Shown here: positions 50,534-60,449 of the stretch, one piece after another | Layout: each line of letters starts with the position of its first letter | Position numbering within the stretch: position 1 is the first letter of the stretch | Source: Mycolicibacterium wolinskyi | GTDB lineage: Bacteria > Actinomycetota > Actinomycetes > Mycobacteriales > Mycobacteriaceae | Length of the DNA: 64,000 nt | Assembly (NCBI RefSeq): GCF_002101965.1 | Contig: NZ_LQQA01000030.1 | Coordinates: forward strand, 248,001-312,000 | Direction of reading: 5' to 3' | Made by a program: the position numbers and the translations under genes | Notes under the pieces: generated by a model | Seen by the model: the letters and a program-made list of their open reading frames with translations, nothing else | Databases searched by the model: none | What the model was told of the DNA's origin: nothing

Positions 50534-51808
50534 CCGCCTGGACGACAACGTGATTGCCAGCAGCGCGGTCGCGGCGGCGCAGACGGCTGCGCCGCCGAAC
50601 GCAACCCGGCGCGACCGGGCATCGTCCGGCGTCACGGCGGGCTGCGCGATGCTTGTCGCCGCAACCGGCGTCGGCTCCGAGGTCGGTGCGCCACCGTCGC
50701 TCACCGCGGCCAGCGGATCGACGACGCCGTGACCGAGATACGGATTCCATCCGCCGGGCGGCCGGTGCGCGGTGTCCTCGATGCGTCGCATCACATCCCG
50801 CGCACTCAAGTGCGGAAACCGGGACCGGATGAGCGCGGCGATCCCCGACACGATCGGCGCGGCGTAACTGGTGCCCGATACAGGGTTGGACTTCCCGAGG
50901 GTGTCGATGAGCCGCTCGCCGTCGGGATGCAACGACACGATGCCCTCACCTGGCGCGGCCACGTCGACCCAGGGTCCGCCCAGGCTGAACGTGGAGGCCG
51001 TGCCGTCGCGGCTGACTGAGCCAACGCACAACACCAGATCGTCGTACCACGCCGGGGTGGCCACGGAAACCACGGTGTCCCAGTCCGGTTCACCCGCCGG
51101 ATTCTGCTCAGGGCAATGCCCCGGCCCGCCGACATTGCCCGCGGCAGCCACGACCACGACGTTCTTGACGTCGACGGCGTAGGCCAGCGCGGCACCGAGG
51201 GCCCGGTCATCGAGCGCGTCGTCGGCGGCGACGCACGCCACCGACGAGATGTTGATGACGGTGGCACCCAGATCGGCCGCTGTGCGTACCGCTTTGGCGA
51301 GTGTGTCGACATCGCCGACGCCGCTTGACCCGCTCGCGTCGGCAAACTTGTTGCTGGACTGGCGGATAGCGAGGATCGACACGTCAGGAGCGACCCCGCT
51401 GAAACCGTCGGCCGCCGCGCCGCCGACGATTCCGGCGACGATGGTGCCGTGGCCGTCGCAGTCACTGGTCCCGTCACCGGACGAGACGTAGTCACCGCCG
51501 CCGATCAGGTGCGGCAGAAGCCGATGCCGGGTGACGCCGGTATCGATCACGGCCACCGTCTGACCGCCGCCGCGGGACAGCCGCCACACCGCATCCAGCG
51601 CAAGTGGTGTGCGAGATTCGGCCACGTCACGCGGTGAGCTGCCGAAGCACTGCCCGCGTTGTTCGGTCGGGTGTGTCGCCGCGGGCGGGGCGGCCGGCGG
51701 TAGCAGCGCGTCGTCGATGGCGGGCGGTGTGACCGCGCCTGCCGCCGGAGCTGCCACGAGCGGAAGCATCGCGAATGTGGCTGCCAGGAGCCGATACTGG
51801 GCGCTCAC
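50489..51808 (-). CDS. mycP4: ESX-4 mycosin protease MycP4
   Basis: A 439-residue subtilisin-like protease. N-terminal signal, catalytic triad Asp in AVIDTGV, His in CDGHGTIVAG, Ser in VSGTSYAAP, and a C-terminal membrane anchor (VAFGGAAVCAAATALLAI) followed by basic residues. It starts at GTG 51808, overlapping the eccD4 stop (GTGA). It stabilises or processes the ESX complex. Confidence 0.93.
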   Translation of the reverse strand: MSAQYRLLAATFAMLPLVAAPAAGAVTPPAIDDALLPPAAPPAATHPTEQRGQCFGSSPRDVAESRTPLALDAVWRLSRGGGQTVAVIDTGVTRHRLLPHLIGGGDYVSSGDGTSDCDGHGTIVAGIVGGAAADGFSGVAPDVSILAIRQSSNKFADASGSSGVGDVDTLAKAVRTAADLGATVINISSVACVAADDALDDRALGAALAYAVDVKNVVVVAAAGNVGGPGHCPEQNPAGEPDWDTVVSVATPAWYDDLVLCVGSVSRDGTASTFSLGGPWVDVAAPGEGIVSLHPDGERLIDTLGKSNPVSGTSYAAPIVSGIAALIRSRFPHLSARDVMRRIEDTAHRPPGGWNPYLGHGVVDPLAAVSDGGAPTSEPTPVAATSIAQPAVTPDDARSRRVAFGGAAVCAAATALLAITLSSRRLRAPTPRSRPVVRD

Positions 51809-53154
51809 AGCGGGCCCAGGCCGCGCACCGCGTCCGCGATGCCGGTGAGCCAGCAGGCCAGCGGCGCGATCGCGGCCAGCGCGACGTATTCCACGGCGTC
51901 CACGACGCGTATCGCGGCCGGGCTCGTCACGGCGGCCGGGCTGAGCACCGCAAGGCCCACTGCCACCGCCGCGGCTCCGGTCCAGCTGCCGTATCCGGGG
52001 GACCAGACCACGACAAGTGCGAACATCGCGGTGAGGCTGCAGAACCCGAAGATTGTCAGCATGTTTCGACACCGGCCCGATGCATAGGACCGGCTGCGCA
52101 GCAGCAGTGCAACGCCGACGGCGGCGGCGAGTGCGAGTGCGGCGGGAGTGACCGCGTGCCGGCTGTCGACCGCGACCAGCAGCGTGCCGAGGGCGGCCGC
52201 GGCCGAGCAGCCGGTAACCAGGCCGACCAGCGCCCGGCGCCCACGTTCGGCCAGTGCATCGGTGGAAATGCCGGTGTCGCCGTGAGTTTCCGTGCCGTCG
52301 GTTTCGTCGCCGGGGATCGGCGGCGTAAGCCCGGCGAGCGCGATGGACAGCCGCGGCGTCAAGGACAACGCGCCCATGGCCACTGCACTCAGCACCGCGC
52401 CGACCGCAGAAGCGCTCAGCGGCCACACCACCGCAGGCGCGGTCGCAAACCCGATCAGCGCGGCGACCGTGACGACGGCGAGCAGAACGTCTGTGCCGCA
52501 GTCCGATACCCGCAGTAGCGCGACGCCGACGCAGCCTGCGGCCACCGCGGCGAGAAAGAAATTCGCCGCGTCAGGACCATCGGGAACGACGAGGAACCCG
52601 AGAACGGCAGCCTGTGCCGCCGCGGCGACGCTGAGCGTCGCGACCGTGCGCCGTCCGAGACCTATCCGTTGCCCGGCCAACACGGCCGCGGTGACGATCA
52701 CCGCCAGGGCCGCGGCCGCGACCACCCGCGACCAGCCCTGCGTGCCGAGGCCCGCGCAGACCAGGGCGACCATTCCGAGCAAGCATGCCAACAGGCAGCC
52801 CGCCGACCGCAGACCCTGCGGTGTTTCGGGGCCTGGTCCGTCGGCCGCGAGGGCGGCCGTCAATGTGCGTAACCGCGGCGGCTCGACGGCAACCGCGGCC
52901 AACATCAGCAGATCTCCGTCGTCAACGCCGTTCTGCACCAACGTCATCGAATCGTCGAGTGTCCGGCCGGCGATAAAGGACAGCTGCCAGCTCCGAGACC
53001 CGCCTCCCGGTGCCCCGACCGCGTCGACGATCGACGGCATCAACTCGTTCACCGTCAACGCGGCCGGCAACACCAGGTCGATGGTTACCGGGCCCTCTCG
53101 ACCGGCGACGACGAACCCGCAGTGAATCGACACGAAGCGCAGCGCATCCGGCAT
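51805..53154 (-). CDS. eccD4: ESX-4 membrane channel protein EccD4
   Basis: A 449-residue EccD. The N-terminal ubiquitin-like domain (1-90: TIDLVLPAALTVNELMPSIVDAVG) is followed by eleven membrane helices forming the channel. ATG 53154 is preceded directly by GTG 53157 and GGGGGTGAT. Divergent from eccC4; the 123-base gap must carry both promoters. Confidence 0.93.
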   Translation of the reverse strand: MPDALRFVSIHCGFVVAGREGPVTIDLVLPAALTVNELMPSIVDAVGAPGGGSRSWQLSFIAGRTLDDSMTLVQNGVDDGDLLMLAAVAVEPPRLRTLTAALAADGPGPETPQGLRSAGCLLACLLGMVALVCAGLGTQGWSRVVAAAALAVIVTAAVLAGQRIGLGRRTVATLSVAAAAQAAVLGFLVVPDGPDAANFFLAAVAAGCVGVALLRVSDCGTDVLLAVVTVAALIGFATAPAVVWPLSASAVGAVLSAVAMGALSLTPRLSIALAGLTPPIPGDETDGTETHGDTGISTDALAERGRRALVGLVTGCSAAAALGTLLVAVDSRHAVTPAALALAAAVGVALLLRSRSYASGRCRNMLTIFGFCSLTAMFALVVVWSPGYGSWTGAAAVAVGLAVLSPAAVTSPAAIRVVDAVEYVALAAIAPLACWLTGIADAVRGLGPL

Positions 53155-53277
53155 CACATCACCCCCCGGTCAACGCCAGTGCATTCGACCGTAACCGACG
53201 TTCTCGGTAGGTCTTTGCGGGAATTTCGACCGCACAACAGTGGAACTGATCGGCGCCGCCGTGCGTCCAAGCCTTTG

Positions 53278-56200
53278 ATGGAACATCCGGTAGCACTGCA
53301 GACCTCCGGCGGGCCGCCCGCCGAGCTGGTGATCGATGCGCCGCCACCGGTGCCGAAGGCCACCCCGGTCAATCCGGTGGCCCGGTTGCTTCCCGTCGTT
53401 CTGGTCATCGCGATGGTGGGCATGATGGCCGTCTACTTCGGTTCGGGGGCGGCCGCGGCACGAGGTCCGGCGTTCATGTTCTTTCCGGTGATGATGGTGA
53501 TGTCGGTGCTCGGCACCTTGGTGTACAGCCTGCGCGGCAACGGGCGGGCGGCTGAGCTCACTCGCGATCGCAGCGAGTATCTGCGTTATCTGGACGGGCT
53601 CGACGCCGTGGCGGCCGCAACGGCACAGTCCCAGTGGGAAACCTTGCACGGCGAGCATCCCGCGCCCGCGACGCTGTGGCTGCTGGCGGGCACCGACCGG
53701 ATGTGGGTGCGTGCACCCGATGATCCCGGATTCGGCGATGTCCGGATCGGAATCGGCGTACGGCCTCTGCTCACGCGACTGGTGGCACCTGCCGCCGGTC
53801 CGGCCGAGGACCGTGACCCGGTCACCGCGGCAGCGTTGCACGACCTCGTGCGGAACCGATCCGTTGTCGCCGACGTCCCCGTCACCGTGAACATCTGCAG
53901 CCGGGCACATCTGGCGGTCGGCGGGCCGTCCGACGACGCCGGCGCCCTCGTCCGGGCCATGCTCTGCCAACTGGCCGTGGCGCACAGCCCGCGCCATCTC
54001 AGAATCGCCGCGGTGGTCGGGCCGTCGGCGGCCGAGCAGTGGGACTGGTTGAAATGGCTGCCGCACCACTGGCATCCGCGAGACCCGGCGGGTCAGCGCC
54101 CGCTGCGATACCAGACCGTGGCGCAGGCAGTGGACGACGACGCGGCGATGCACGTCGTCGTCATCGCGGACGGCGTCGCAGCCGAACCCAGCATGTCCAA
54201 GCCGGGCGTCACCGTATTGACGATCGGATGTGCATCTGACACGAGCCCGGATCTGGCCGTCGGACCCGACAAGGTCAGCCTCGGCGACGCTCTCGCGCAA
54301 CCCGACCGCCTGACCCTCGCGCAGGCGTTGACGTGCGCACGCCGCCTGGCGCGGTACCGGTCGGCGAAATCCCCGACTGCCGAACGGTCCACCTGGTTGC
54401 GTCTCATCGGTCTGGGCGACCCCGCGCGGTTCGATCCGGCGACCTGCTGGCGCACACCTGACGCGCAGAACCTGCTGCGGGTGCCGATCGGGCTGGCCGG
54501 GGACAACGCACCCGTTCACCTGGACCTCAAAGAGGCTGCGCACAACGGTATGGGCCCGCACGGGCTGTGCGTCGGCGCGACGGGCTCGGGTAAGTCGGAA
54601 TTCCTGAAGACGTTGGTGCTCGGGTTGGCGGTCACCCATCCGCCCGAGGCGCTCAATCTGGTTCTCGTCGACTTCAAAGGGGGCGCAACATTTCTCGGTC
54701 TCGAGACGGTGCCGCACGTCAGCGCGTTGATCACCAACCTCGCCGACGAGGCCCCGCTGGTCGCCCGCATGGCCGACGCCTTGGCGGGCGAGCTGAACCG
54801 TCGTCAGGAACTCCTGCGGGCTGCGGGCAATCTCGCCGACATCACCGAATACCGCCGCAAGCGCCCAGATCTGCCCGCGCTGCCCGCGCTGTTGATCGTC
54901 GTCGACGAGTTCTCCGAACTGCTCCACCAACATCCTGACTTCGCCGATCTGTTCGTCGCCATCGGCCGGCTCGGACGGTCACTGGGCATGCACCTGTTGC
55001 TGGCCAGCCAACGACTCGACGAAGGGCGGCTGCGCGGCCTGGAATCGCACCTGTCGTACCGCGTGTGCCTGAAGACGTTCTCGCCGAACGAATCCCGTGC
55101 GGTACTCGGGGTGCCCGACGCCTATCAGCTGCCGAATACACCCGGTGCGGCGTACCTGAAGACGCCGTCGGGTGAGCTGGCGAGGTTCCAGACGGCGTTC
55201 GTCTCGGGCGATTATGACGCCGACGCACCCGTGGTGGCGGCGCCGCAGCGTGTCCGTCCGTTCGTCGCGCGCTGCGTGGTGCCCGACCGGCAGGCGGTGC
55301 GGAAACCGAGAACGACCGTGCTCGACGCCGTGCTCGCCAAGTTGGTCGGGCACGGCACGCCGGCTCATCGGGTGTGGCTACCTCCGCTTCCGGATGCCGT
55401 GCCGCTCAGCGATGTGTTGATGCCGGCACGTCAGCACCTGACCGTCGCGATCGGCCTGGTCGACCGGCCCTTCGAGCAGCGCCGCGACCGGCTCGTCGTG
55501 CGACTCGACGGCGCGGCCGGAAACGTCGCGATCGTCGGCGGGCCGCAATCGGGAAAGTCGATGGCTGCAAAGACATTGGCGTTGGCGCTGGCGGCCACGC
55601 ACCACCCGTCCGACGTCCAGCTGTACGGATTCGATTTCGGTGGCGGCGCGTTGTCGGCGCTGCGGGCACTGCCGCATGTCGGCGCGATCGCCGGCCGCCA
55701 CGACGTCGACCTCGTGCGGCGCAGCGTGACCGAACTGGAAGGCCTGGTGCGCAGGCGTGAGAAGCGGTTCGCCAGTTTGGGCATCGACTCGATGGCCGAG
55801 TACCGCAAGCGCCGCGACGAAGGTTCCTGTGACGACCCGTTCGGTGACGTGTTCCTGATCGTCGACGGGTGGTCGACGCTGCGAGGCGAGTTCGAGCACC
55901 TCGAGCCCCTGATCACCGTGTTGGCCGTGCGGGGACTGTCGTTCGGCGTGCACGTCGTGGCGAGCGCATCGCGGTGGGCAGAATTCCGCCCGGCACTAAA
56001 AGACCAACTCGGCACCCGGATCGAATTGCGGCTCGGTGATCCGGCCGAATCGGAGATGGACCGTAAACGTGCCCGCGAGCTCGGCCCGTGCCCGCCCGGC
56101 CGAGGTCTGACCCGTGACGGCCGAGAGTTGTTGATCGCCTTGCCGAGACTCGACGGCACGCCGAGCGACCACGGAATCGGCGCCGCACTCGCACGAACCG

Positions 56201-57009
56201 GTGACACCCTGCGATCTGAGCACCGGGGTGCCCGAGCGCCGGAGATCCGGCTGCTTCCTGCGCTGGTCGAGCACCACATGCTGCGTCCGCCCACCGGTAT
56301 GCGGCCGGCCACTCAGGTGGTGCTTGGCCTGGGAGAGCTCGAATTATCGCCTGTGGTATTGGATTTCGCCGAGCAGCCAGACCTCCTCATCCTCGGGGAC
56401 GCCGGCTGCGGAAAGTCCACGGCGTTGCGCACGATATGCCGTGCGCTGGTCGATGCCAATGACCCCGAAGCCGTGCGACTGCTCATCGTCGACTTCCGCC
56501 GCACGCTGCTCGGCGTGGTCGAGTCGGAGCATGTGGCCGGGTACGCGGTATCGGCCGGCGCACTCGAAACAGCGTTGGCGGAACTGACTGTCACGCTGCG
56601 GGCCCGCATGCCCGGGCCGGACGTCGACCAGCGCGCACTCCGCGACAGATCGTGGTGGGCCGGTCCGGAGCTCTACATCGTGATCGACGACTACGACCTC
56701 GTGGCGGGATCGGGGACGAATCCGCTTGCTCTGCTGCTCGAATTCGTGCCGCAGGCACGTGATATCGGGCTTCATATGGTCGTGGCACGGCGATCGGGTG
56801 GTGCGGCGCGTGCGATGTTCGACCCGGTCCTGGGCCGGCTGCGAGAACTCGGCTGCATGGGTCTGCTGATGAGCGCGAGCCCCGAGGAGGGCGTGCTGTT
56901 GGGTTCGGTAAGGCCGGCGCCGCTACCGCCCGGACGGGGCACCCTCATCACCCGGGCAGCAGCCGATCAACTCATCCAGGTGGCGGTGATCCCGGAGGAC
57001 GGGCAGTGA
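53278..57009 (+). CDS. eccC4: ESX-4 FtsK/SpoIIIE-type ATPase EccC4
   Basis: A 1243-residue motor ATPase. Two N-terminal membrane helices (about 36-60 and 65-86), then three ATPase domains with P-loops GATGSGKS (about 434-441), GGPQSGKS (about 753-760) and GDAGCGKS (about 1041-1048). All three keep the Lys and Ser. ATPase 1 has Walker B LLIVVDEFSEL. ATG 53278 is the first plausible start. The third domain recognises EsxU/EsxT-type substrates by family knowledge. Confidence 0.94.
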   Translation: MEHPVALQTSGGPPAELVIDAPPPVPKATPVNPVARLLPVVLVIAMVGMMAVYFGSGAAAARGPAFMFFPVMMVMSVLGTLVYSLRGNGRAAELTRDRSEYLRYLDGLDAVAAATAQSQWETLHGEHPAPATLWLLAGTDRMWVRAPDDPGFGDVRIGIGVRPLLTRLVAPAAGPAEDRDPVTAAALHDLVRNRSVVADVPVTVNICSRAHLAVGGPSDDAGALVRAMLCQLAVAHSPRHLRIAAVVGPSAAEQWDWLKWLPHHWHPRDPAGQRPLRYQTVAQAVDDDAAMHVVVIADGVAAEPSMSKPGVTVLTIGCASDTSPDLAVGPDKVSLGDALAQPDRLTLAQALTCARRLARYRSAKSPTAERSTWLRLIGLGDPARFDPATCWRTPDAQNLLRVPIGLAGDNAPVHLDLKEAAHNGMGPHGLCVGATGSGKSEFLKTLVLGLAVTHPPEALNLVLVDFKGGATFLGLETVPHVSALITNLADEAPLVARMADALAGELNRRQELLRAAGNLADITEYRRKRPDLPALPALLIVVDEFSELLHQHPDFADLFVAIGRLGRSLGMHLLLASQRLDEGRLRGLESHLSYRVCLKTFSPNESRAVLGVPDAYQLPNTPGAAYLKTPSGELARFQTAFVSGDYDADAPVVAAPQRVRPFVARCVVPDRQAVRKPRTTVLDAVLAKLVGHGTPAHRVWLPPLPDAVPLSDVLMPARQHLTVAIGLVDRPFEQRRDRLVVRLDGAAGNVAIVGGPQSGKSMAAKTLALALAATHHPSDVQLYGFDFGGGALSALRALPHVGAIAGRHDVDLVRRSVTELEGLVRRREKRFASLGIDSMAEYRKRRDEGSCDDPFGDVFLIVDGWSTLRGEFEHLEPLITVLAVRGLSFGVHVVASASRWAEFRPALKDQLGTRIELRLGDPAESEMDRKRARELGPCPPGRGLTRDGRELLIALPRLDGTPSDHGIGAALARTGDTLRSEHRGARAPEIRLLPALVEHHMLRPPTGMRPATQVVLGLGELELSPVVLDFAEQPDLLILGDAGCGKSTALRTICRALVDANDPEAVRLLIVDFRRTLLGVVESEHVAGYAVSAGALETALAELTVTLRARMPGPDVDQRALRDRSWWAGPELYIVIDDYDLVAGSGTNPLALLLEFVPQARDIGLHMVVARRSGGAARAMFDPVLGRLRELGCMGLLMSASPEEGVLLGSVRPAPLPPGRGTLITRAAADQLIQVAVIPEDGQ

Positions 57010-58139
57010 CCACCGCGGTGCTGGAAATCGGTCCCGTGACCGTGCGCGGACCAGGAACGGTGTCACCCGAACACGCCATGGCCGCGGTGGAGTGCATCGA
57101 CGACACGACCGCATTGGTCGGCGAGCAGCCGATAGCGGTAGACGACCTGTGGGTCGAGGTTCTCGCCGCTGCCGCCGGGGCCGAAGCCGATGCACTGACT
57201 TTGGTGTGCCCCACGTGGTGGACCGCTGATCGGATCGCCCGAATCCAATCCGCAGCCGGAGAACGCGCGGAAAATCGTGTGCTGCAGCGCGTTCAGAAAC
57301 TCACCGCCGATCGGACCGATACGTCGTGGGCGGTGGTGGAGATCGCGGTGGAACTGGTGCTGGTGTCGCGCGGCGATGGCGAGCCCGTGGCGTTGGTCCG
57401 CTGGGGTGAGGACGACGTGCTCGCGCAATCGGTGGTCGATGCGGTTGACGGTGCCGGTGAAGTCATCGTCGATGCGCCTGCCGAAGTCCCGGGTGCCCGT
57501 GCCCTCGGTCTCCTTGTCGCCGGCCGGATCGGCGACCGAGGCGCGCGCGTGACGATGGCCGACCCGGCACTGCTGTGTCGGGAAATCGCCACGGCCCACA
57601 CCGAACCCGAACGACAACGGACGCAACCGAGCAGACGGGGCCCAGCGGTCTGCGCCGCCGTGATCGCGCTGTGCGCCGGACTCGTAATGAGCCTCCCTGA
57701 CCGCCCGCAGCAGGCAGAACCGATGGCCGTACTGGTCGAGGGCCGGGTCGGTGTGCAGGTCCCGGTCGGCTGGACCGTGCGGCGCATCACCAGCGGACCG
57801 GGATCGGCGCGCGTCGAGGTCGTTTCGAATGCCAACCCTGCCGTGGCCGTTCATCTGACTCAATCTCCGGTCTCCGACACCCCGGCCGCCGAAACTCTGC
57901 GCCGCGCGCTCGACGAGCAGCCCGCCGGGGTGTTCGTCGACTTCAATGCGGCGGATCGGATCGCGGAACGCCAGGTGATCACCTACCGCGAAGTCCGCGC
58001 CGAGCGTCATGTGCGGTGGGCGGTGCTGGTTGATGGCCCCGTTCGCATCGCCATCGGCTGTCAGAACCCGCCCGGCCGCGACGACCTCGTCCGAGCAGCG
58101 TGCGCCATGGCCATCAGGTCGGCACATGCGGTGTTCTGA
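57006..58139 (+). CDS. Type VII secretion-associated protein (Rv3446c-like)
   Basis: A 377-residue ESX-4 accessory protein starting at GTG 57006, overlapping the eccC4 stop (GTGA). The N-terminal half is an actin/Hsp70-like vestige; a membrane helix is at about 214-226 (AVCAAVIALCAGLVMSL), and the C-terminal domain is exported (GRVGVQVPVGWTVRRITSGPG). It matches the family TIGR03931 by architecture and position in M. tuberculosis. Role unknown. Confidence 0.85.
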   Translation: MTTAVLEIGPVTVRGPGTVSPEHAMAAVECIDDTTALVGEQPIAVDDLWVEVLAAAAGAEADALTLVCPTWWTADRIARIQSAAGERAENRVLQRVQKLTADRTDTSWAVVEIAVELVLVSRGDGEPVALVRWGEDDVLAQSVVDAVDGAGEVIVDAPAEVPGARALGLLVAGRIGDRGARVTMADPALLCREIATAHTEPERQRTQPSRRGPAVCAAVIALCAGLVMSLPDRPQQAEPMAVLVEGRVGVQVPVGWTVRRITSGPGSARVEVVSNANPAVAVHLTQSPVSDTPAAETLRRALDEQPAGVFVDFNAADRIAERQVITYREVRAERHVRWAVLVDGPVRIAIGCQNPPGRDDLVRAACAMAIRSAHAVF

Positions 58140-58213
58140 AATCGGGTGGAACCGAATCGGGTTGCGCTGCGTCGAAAAGGTATACCCCGCAACAGAAGAC
58201 CGAAAGGCTGCCA

Positions 58214-58534
58214 ATGGCTCAATCATCGAACTCGCTGGGCACCGACTTCGACGTGATGACAACGGTGGCCGGGAAGATCGACGTTCTCAACGACGACATC
58301 CGGGCCATGCTGCAGACGTTCATCGGCCGCATGTGCAGTGTGCCGCCATCGGTGTGGGGTGGTGTGGCGGCCACCCGGTTCCGTGATGTCGTCGACCGGT
58401 GGAACAGCGAGTCACTCAAACTGCACACCGCACTGCAGCGGATCGCCGACACCATCCGCAGCAACGAACAAACGCTGCGCGACGCGGCCGACACCCATTC
58501 GCAGCGGCTCGGCGCCGTCGGCGACAACCTCTGA
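58214..58534 (+). CDS. esxU: ESX-4 WXG100 protein EsxU
   Basis: A 106-residue helical hairpin protein. WXG motif is VWGGVAATRF; the first helix contains DFDVMTTVAGKID. It pairs with EsxT as a heterodimer substrate. It matches M. tuberculosis EsxU closely as I recall. Confidence 0.93.
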   Translation: MAQSSNSLGTDFDVMTTVAGKIDVLNDDIRAMLQTFIGRMCSVPPSVWGGVAATRFRDVVDRWNSESLKLHTALQRIADTIRSNEQTLRDAADTHSQRLGAVGDNL

Positions 58535-58546
58535 TCGGAGAATCTC

Positions 58547-58843
58547 GTGAACCAAGTCCTGTCTTATGATTTCGGCGAGATCGAATACTCGGTCCGGCAA
58601 GAGATCCACACCACGTCGAGCCGGCTGAACGCGGCCTTCGATGATCTGCGGGCGCAGATTGCGCCGCTGCAACAAGTGTGGACCAGGGAAGCGGCCGCGG
58701 CATATCAGGTCGAGCAAGCCCGGTGGAACCAGGCCGCGGCCGCGCTCAACGAGATTCTGTTCAACTTGGGTAATGCGGTCCGCGACGGGTCGGACGACGT
58801 AGCCGCGACCGATCGCAGCGCCGCCAGCGCGTGGGGGATCTGA
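58547..58843 (+). CDS. esxT: ESX-4 WXG100 protein EsxT
   Basis: A 98-residue WXG100-family protein (FGEIEYSVRQEIHTTSSRLNAAFDDLRAQIAPLQQVW) with W-T-R in the turn instead of WXG, as in M. tuberculosis EsxT. Starts at GTG 58547, 12 bases after esxU, with GGAG upstream. Last gene of the ESX-4 operon. Confidence 0.93.
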   Translation: MNQVLSYDFGEIEYSVRQEIHTTSSRLNAAFDDLRAQIAPLQQVWTREAAAAYQVEQARWNQAAAALNEILFNLGNAVRDGSDDVAATDRSAASAWGI

Positions 58844-58862
58844 CACCGCACCCGGAGGAGCC

Positions 58863-58906
58863 TGTGCGGTCCCGCTCGGAATGGAGAGGCCAAGCGGGAC
58901 CGCACA
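58863..58906 (+). terminator. Strong terminator after esxT
   Basis: TGTGCGGTCCCGCT (58863-58876) and AGCGGGACCGCACA (58893-58906) form a perfect 14-bp stem with a 16-base loop, followed by TTTCCCC. It closes the ESX-4 operon and probably also serves the convergent Asp23 operon. Confidence 0.8.
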
Positions 58907-58957
58907 TTTCCCCGATCCGGCGCAGACCCCTCGTACCTACCTGCGCCGGACGTCTTC

Positions 58958-59512
58958 TCAGATGACCCGCGAGCGCGTCTGTTCTGGACGCACCTGCTTG
59001 ATCAGCAGCTGAAATTCGAAGTCGGTTCCGGCGGCTCGTCGCGCGTCGGCCCGACATCGGCGGGCCAGCCGGTGCACATCCTCGGCGGGCGTGTGCGAAG
59101 CCACCTCGGCGGTGATGCGCATGACCGGGCGGCCCCGTTCCGTGCGGGTGACGGCCTTGGCCCGCTGCACGGCGGGATGGCGCCCCAGGTCGTCGGCGAC
59201 CGCGTCGGCGAGCCGATCGAGGTCGACCGCTCCGGCGGCGCCCGTCACCGTGCGAATCGAGCGCGGACGCACGTGCAGCAGCACCAGCCACAGTCCGAGA
59301 AGCGCCGCGACCACGCCGCCGACCCCCAACGCCGCGGGCCACCACGGCCATTGCGGTGCACTCGCGAACGCGTCGGCATCGAGCAGGGCGGACGCCTCGC
59401 GGGCCACCGGGACGTTGGTGCGGTAGCCGATCAACCATGCGCCTGCCACCAGCAACGCCGCTGCGGCGAAGAACGTGACGAGTCGATCCGCAACGCGGAC
59501 AACAGTTGTCAT
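58958..59512 (-). CDS. AmaP-like envelope-stress membrane protein
   Basis: A 184-residue protein with two N-terminal membrane helices (VTFFAAAALLVAGAWLIGY and ALGVGGVVAALLGLWLVLLHV) and an Asp23-like cytoplasmic C-terminus (VDLDRLADAVADDLGRHPAVQRAKAVTRTERGRPVMRITAEV). The architecture resembles AmaP, the membrane anchor of Asp23. ATG 59512 overlaps the preceding gene's stop (ATGA). Last gene of the Asp23 operon. Confidence 0.75.
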   Translation of the reverse strand: MTTVVRVADRLVTFFAAAALLVAGAWLIGYRTNVPVAREASALLDADAFASAPQWPWWPAALGVGGVVAALLGLWLVLLHVRPRSIRTVTGAAGAVDLDRLADAVADDLGRHPAVQRAKAVTRTERGRPVMRITAEVASHTPAEDVHRLARRCRADARRAAGTDFEFQLLIKQVRPEQTRSRVI

Positions 59513-60264
59513 GGTGTGTCTCCCTCGGAATGGGCGGTGCGCCACCGCTCGAGCGCATGTTTACGTACCCAGACACCGTCTCCGACAGGCAGATACGCGC
59601 GGCGTCGTGGTTTGACGGCGATGACCAGAAGCACCACACCCACGAGGACGGCCAGGATCGCGGCCGGCCACGTCCACCACTGCCATTGGGCGTGCCCGGC
59701 CCAGCCGAGCGCGGGAGCGATCCATGCCGTCCCGCCGATCCAGCCGACCTCGATCAGGGCCTCCCTTACCGCGACCACCCCGGCCGCGATCACGGCCAGC
59801 CCGACCAGCAGACCGGTGATCGTCGAACCTGCCACGCGACGCGGACCGTACTGCGCACTTTCGCCGATGCCTGTGGTCTCCGCCTCGATCTCGTACGCGT
59901 CAGCCACCTGGGCCGGTGTTCTGTCGCTGTCGATCCGGGCGATCCGCACGGCGACGCGCTGCGGGCTTTCCCCGAGGGATGTCGCGAGTTCGCGCGTCAC
60001 CGCCGTCTCGACATCGCCGAGCACCGTAGCGCCGTCGATCGGCCAGTTCGCGGCGATCTCGACATCCACGACCCGTGACTTCAGCCCACCGTCGACCTGC
60101 ACGGCGGGAAATGTCCTGCCGGGCACAATTGCGCGGCGACGCACGACCCCGGGTACGGACAGCACCGCATGCTCGATCAGCCGCTGCCGGACGCGATCGC
60201 TGATCACGGTCCGACCGCGAAAGGGTTGCGCCACAGGCACTGTCGCAGCCTGTTCGGTTGTCAC
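59509..60264 (-). CDS. Asp23-like protein with C-terminal membrane segments (DUF6286-like)
   Basis: A 251-residue protein. N-terminal Asp23/Gls24-like domain (RGRTVISDRVRQRLIEHAVLSVPGVVRRR... VDVEIAANWPIDGATVLGDVETAVTREL), then two membrane helices (ITGLLVGLAVIAAGVVAVREAL and WTWPAAILAVLVGVVLLVIAV) and a basic tail. GTG start. Part of the six-gene envelope-stress operon. Confidence 0.75.
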   Translation of the reverse strand: MTTEQAATVPVAQPFRGRTVISDRVRQRLIEHAVLSVPGVVRRRAIVPGRTFPAVQVDGGLKSRVVDVEIAANWPIDGATVLGDVETAVTRELATSLGESPQRVAVRIARIDSDRTPAQVADAYEIEAETTGIGESAQYGPRRVAGSTITGLLVGLAVIAAGVVAVREALIEVGWIGGTAWIAPALGWAGHAQWQWWTWPAAILAVLVGVVLLVIAVKPRRRAYLPVGDGVWVRKHALERWRTAHSEGDTP

Positions 60265-60266
60265 GG

Positions 60267-60449
60267 TCAGCTCCTGGGCCGGCGTCCGAGTGCAGTCAGG
60301 TCGATCGTCCCGTCGAGGTGGGCACCGATCGCCGCGCCGCCACCGCCCAGAACCAGAGCAAGCAGAAACCCGATCAGACCTCCCGTCACTGCGGCTATCG
60401 CCAGGAGCAGGCCCGCGAAAAGGCCGATCACCACGTATTTTTGGTTCAT
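60267..60449 (-). CDS. DUF2273-like small membrane protein
   Basis: A 60-residue protein with two membrane helices (YVVIGLFAGLLLAIAAVTGGLIGFLLALVLGGGGAAIGAHLDG). This composition, Gly-rich second helix and position beside Asp23 genes are those of DUF2273 proteins, which accompany Asp23 in many Gram-positives. ATG overlaps the upstream stop (ATGA). Confidence 0.75.
   Translation of the reverse strand: MNQKYVVIGLFAGLLLAIAAVTGGLIGFLLALVLGGGGAAIGAHLDGTIDLTALGRRPRS

Noticed and set aside
53170..54933. A long minus-strand frame opposite eccC4
   Set aside because: Shadow of eccC4; composition typical of reverse-frame translation and no domain recognised.
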